DNA of 64,000 nucleotides from Bombus terrestris (Eukaryota > Arthropoda > Insecta > Hymenoptera > Apidae), in contig NC_063272.1 of the NCBI RefSeq assembly GCF_910591885.1, positions 317,001-381,000 of the forward strand, given 5' to 3'. Below the pieces are notes generated by a model that searched no databases, had not been told where the DNA came from, and saw only the letters and a list, made by a program, of their open reading frames with translations. The position numbers and the translations under genes were made by a program. Shown here one piece after another: positions 61,302 through 64,000 of the stretch; within the stretch, counting starts at the first letter, position 1, and each line of letters starts with the position of its first letter.

Positions 61302-63245
61302 GCCTTTCTTCGGTGGATTCCTTTCTGTCTTTCTTGCGCTATAGCGGCCTGATCGGCGCGTAATTGCCAGTCCTTGGACGTAACGAGCTTCGAGGTCAAT
61401 CGGCTCCCGTTAACCGACGAACGTGCGCGCGAAATGCGTTATCACGGCGCAGCCCTATCATCCCGCTCCATCGACGATCATACTTACCGATAATATAATA
61501 TAAATCGGGCTAAATTAATGTATGCCGGTCGTAACCCGACAGCGATTGCTACCTTTAAAACAATTATCCGGGAATAGACGTGTTACCAACGACGCGACGC
61601 GATCCTCCCCTTTCGAATCCACCGAACTGGATCGACTCCTCCTTCTTCTCCAGACTCGCGTCTTTTTCCTCGTTTTCGCGTCGATCGATTCGTCAGGGAC
61701 GAACACATCGAGCGTACGCTCGGTTTTTTCGATCTCTCTTTTCGATCTCGCCAAAGGGTTCGAGCCGAAGGTAAAGAAGTCGGGCAAAACGCTACTACGG
61801 CTATTACGTTTCCGCGCGCTGGACCTAGTAACCAGATCGGTCGGTTTCGAATGACCCACACTCACCCGCGATGTAAACATTTTCGTATTGGTAGCGTGAT
61901 TCAAGCGCCGCACTGGTCGCAAGTTTCGTCTCTTGCGGCACGCTTCCACCATGTCCGACCACACCTGAACGCTTAGACGAAACGTGGACGAAAACGTTGA
62001 AGAAGCGAAGCTAGGAGGAAGTTCCGTATTTGTTTCTGCGGTCGTTGGAGTTTCTTCCGCCTGTTGGCCTGAATCTCGTTCGAAACACGATCGTTGCCCC
62101 GGCAGGCAGTTTCGCGAGGCATGTTTCGTTTTCGTTCGCGTTACGCTAGTCTAGCCTCTCGATTTCTTTCCTTCAACGCGAATCTAAAGCTCGTCTGTCC
62201 GATAAACAGAATCGCCGAGCCCGACGATAACGTATACAACGGATGTTAATAGGATAAATTAGTTTGTCCTATGAAAACAAGCGGCGAGACGAAACAGACG
62301 CTACTCGAGCGAATGGTCGCGAGAATATTTCGTGGCCCGGAAAACCGAAGGGACGAGCACGAAAGAGGATTTTCCCTGGTATACCTCGCCGCCGGATACC
62401 GGCTATCCCGATATCGGATAAAAGAATAATACGTAAAAGCGAAAAGCTTTCGACTTTACGACGTTCCGTGGCATGGAAACCAGTCCAAGGGTAGCTACCC
62501 TTCGCAGGCAAGGGAGCCGAACGCGTTTGACCCTCTCGGGGATGTTACCACTGGCAAACTGGATTCCGATGACCGATCTCCATTTCCATATGGGTCATGG
62601 AGTAGAGAGGAGGGTGGCGAAAAGTTGTCGCCGCAAAATTGATATTTGAACGAGAAGCGACCCTAGCGCGCGCGTAAGAGAGAAGGGTGAGAAGGCACGA
62701 TTGTCACGGCGAATCTCTGGCAGTCGTCCCGAAGAATCGATCCTCCGTGCTTCGTGAGGCGACAAAAAAGAGGCGGCCTCTCCCCTCGTGAAACGCGAGC
62801 GTACGTGCATGCGTGGAGAAAAGAAACGAGCGTTGGGAGAGAAGCAGAAAACCGGAAGACATCGGTTCGCGGTTTCGTCGATTAGCCTGAAGGACGGACT
62901 CGGTCGGGCATCGGTTCCAGCCGTCCGAAATTAGCATTCGCACAGGATACACGGTCCATAACTACTATCGACGTTCGTTGGACTATAATCGTCCGCGGCG
63001 AGCGGCGTGGCTCGAGCGTAATGTTATTCAACGGACGGCTTTTGTATGGATATCGAGAGAGCCGTAGAGCACAGATGCTGTCCGTCGGAGGAGATCGAAC
63101 TGCTGCTGCGTCTCGAGTAGGTGCGTAAGAACCCCTTTAAACACCGGGTAACGGCTGTTTCGACCGCTCCTCGGCCCTCGAGGACGTATTCGGGCAAGAT
63201 TACGCGCGCTCGTCCACACGCCGCAGTTCATCCGCCTTCATGAAT

Positions 63246-63255
63246 CGTAATTACG
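63246..63255. promoter_or_regulatory. CGTAATTACG perfect palindrome
   Basis: A 10-bp dyad with a TAATTA core, followed by CATTAAG. The same CGTAATT half site forms the dyad at 20693-20708. Confidence 0.2.
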
Positions 63256-64000
63256 CATTAAGTGTACGCGGCCAGCTTCCACGACCCTAATCTTGGCTCC
63301 TCGTTATCCCTTTCCGAGGATAGATCTCGTTCAACGTTCCACCTTAGCAGTCGTCGTTGCAGCTTCTCGAATACCAGACGATTGGATTTCGCGGAAAGAG
63401 ATTGGCACGAGGCGAATTAAAACGTATAGAGAAAGATATAGCGGAATCGCGAATCGACCAAAGAGGGAATACAGAGGGAAAGCAGGGATCGTTTTGGGCA
63501 GAGTATTATTAATTTTTCCTAAGCAGATCCCGGTCATCGACGAAGAAGGCCGCGGGCTAGGAAGGAGCGAGCGCTGCAGGTGCCGGGAATGGTCAATATA
63601 ACCTCAAAATGTAAATCATATTGCTATTCCCGGAGGGACTGTTCTCTCGTTCCGGCAGGAAAACGTGTATTAAACGCGAGCCGGGTAAGACGACCGGGCC
63701 TCTATATTAGTTTCTGCGGGTTTCCCTATTGGATTTGCCCCGTCGCGTTTCCCCTGATTGTTTACGCGGCCGGCCGCTAATTCCCGGAGATAGGCGACGA
63801 CTTCGAAACAGCCCGAAGCGATACCTAACGCAAAATCTCTCGACGTTGCCGACGCAACGTGGCCGTTCTTTGTCCGTTTTCCGTCCAGTTTCTGCCACGT
63901 ACGTTCCACCCGCGTTCTCTCTCATCGAGATATCTGCACGATTTCAGTCGTGACAGCAGCGAGATCGATATCGGCCCACGAGTTCTCGATCCAGCGTTAA

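Larger units (their letters stand above)
42313..64000 (+). other. dac: dac intron continuing past the window edge (at least 21.7 kb)
   Basis: This starts with the strong donor GTGAGT; no matching downstream DACHbox-C exon was found. It contains a (GTCGAC)5 tract, an (AAC)n tract, large CT tracts (47993, 53431, 55461), poly(A)/poly(T) runs (46828, 59856, 61287), a CpG-poor block at 43740-43935, dyads at 48745 and 51843, and candidate cryptic exons at 50416 and 56360. Frames up to 378 codons (minus, 42613-43749) are open but have no recognisable domains. Confidence 0.75.

Overview
This window is eukaryotic, intron-rich DNA carrying the middle part of one developmental regulator gene, dachshund (dac/DACH family), on the + strand. 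Six exons are placed with confidence: 1052-1280, 3302-3364, 24115-24191, 25293-25463, 28505-28729 and 42229-42312. They have consensus GT-AG ends and matching codon phases, and together give 849 coding nt (283 codons) in one unbroken frame. The exons run from the linker after the N-terminal SKI/DAC-type DNA-binding domain, through the conserved WENCRAAYEDIVKHLERLREER core and an acidic block, into the first part of the C-terminal DACHbox-C coiled coil. The DNA-binding domain exons lie before the window, and the rest of DACHbox-C with the stop codon lies after it.

The encoded peptides are insect-like. The intronic DNA is unusually CpG-rich and near balanced in GC. One intronic remnant has mariner tips of a kind I associate with bee and ant genomes. 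An aculeate hymenopteran is my best guess, but genus cannot be read from this.

Layout: 1-1051 end of an upstream intron; 1052-3364 two exons around a 2.0 kb intron; 3365-24114 a 20.75 kb intron holding two adjacent TA-flanked MITE-like elements (5950-6101 and 6138-6304), many simple repeats and several homeodomain-site palindromes; 24115-28729 a cluster of three exons; 28730-42228 a 13.5 kb intron; 42229-42312 the DACHbox-C exon; 42313-64000 at least 21.7 kb of further intron. I found no second gene, rRNA, convincing tRNA, CRISPR array or prokaryotic feature. The many open frames on both strands are mostly a by-product of CpG-rich, stop-poor intron sequence.

Points for a second look: a phase-compatible possible alternative first exon at 22816-22913; a possible alternative 3' terminal exon with two AATAAA signals at 50416-50552; a coding-like cryptic exon at 56360-56525; a two-frame coding-like remnant at 34401-34783; four symmetric (skippable) dac exons; and several dyad-rich candidate enhancers. 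No new multi-gene system is visible.
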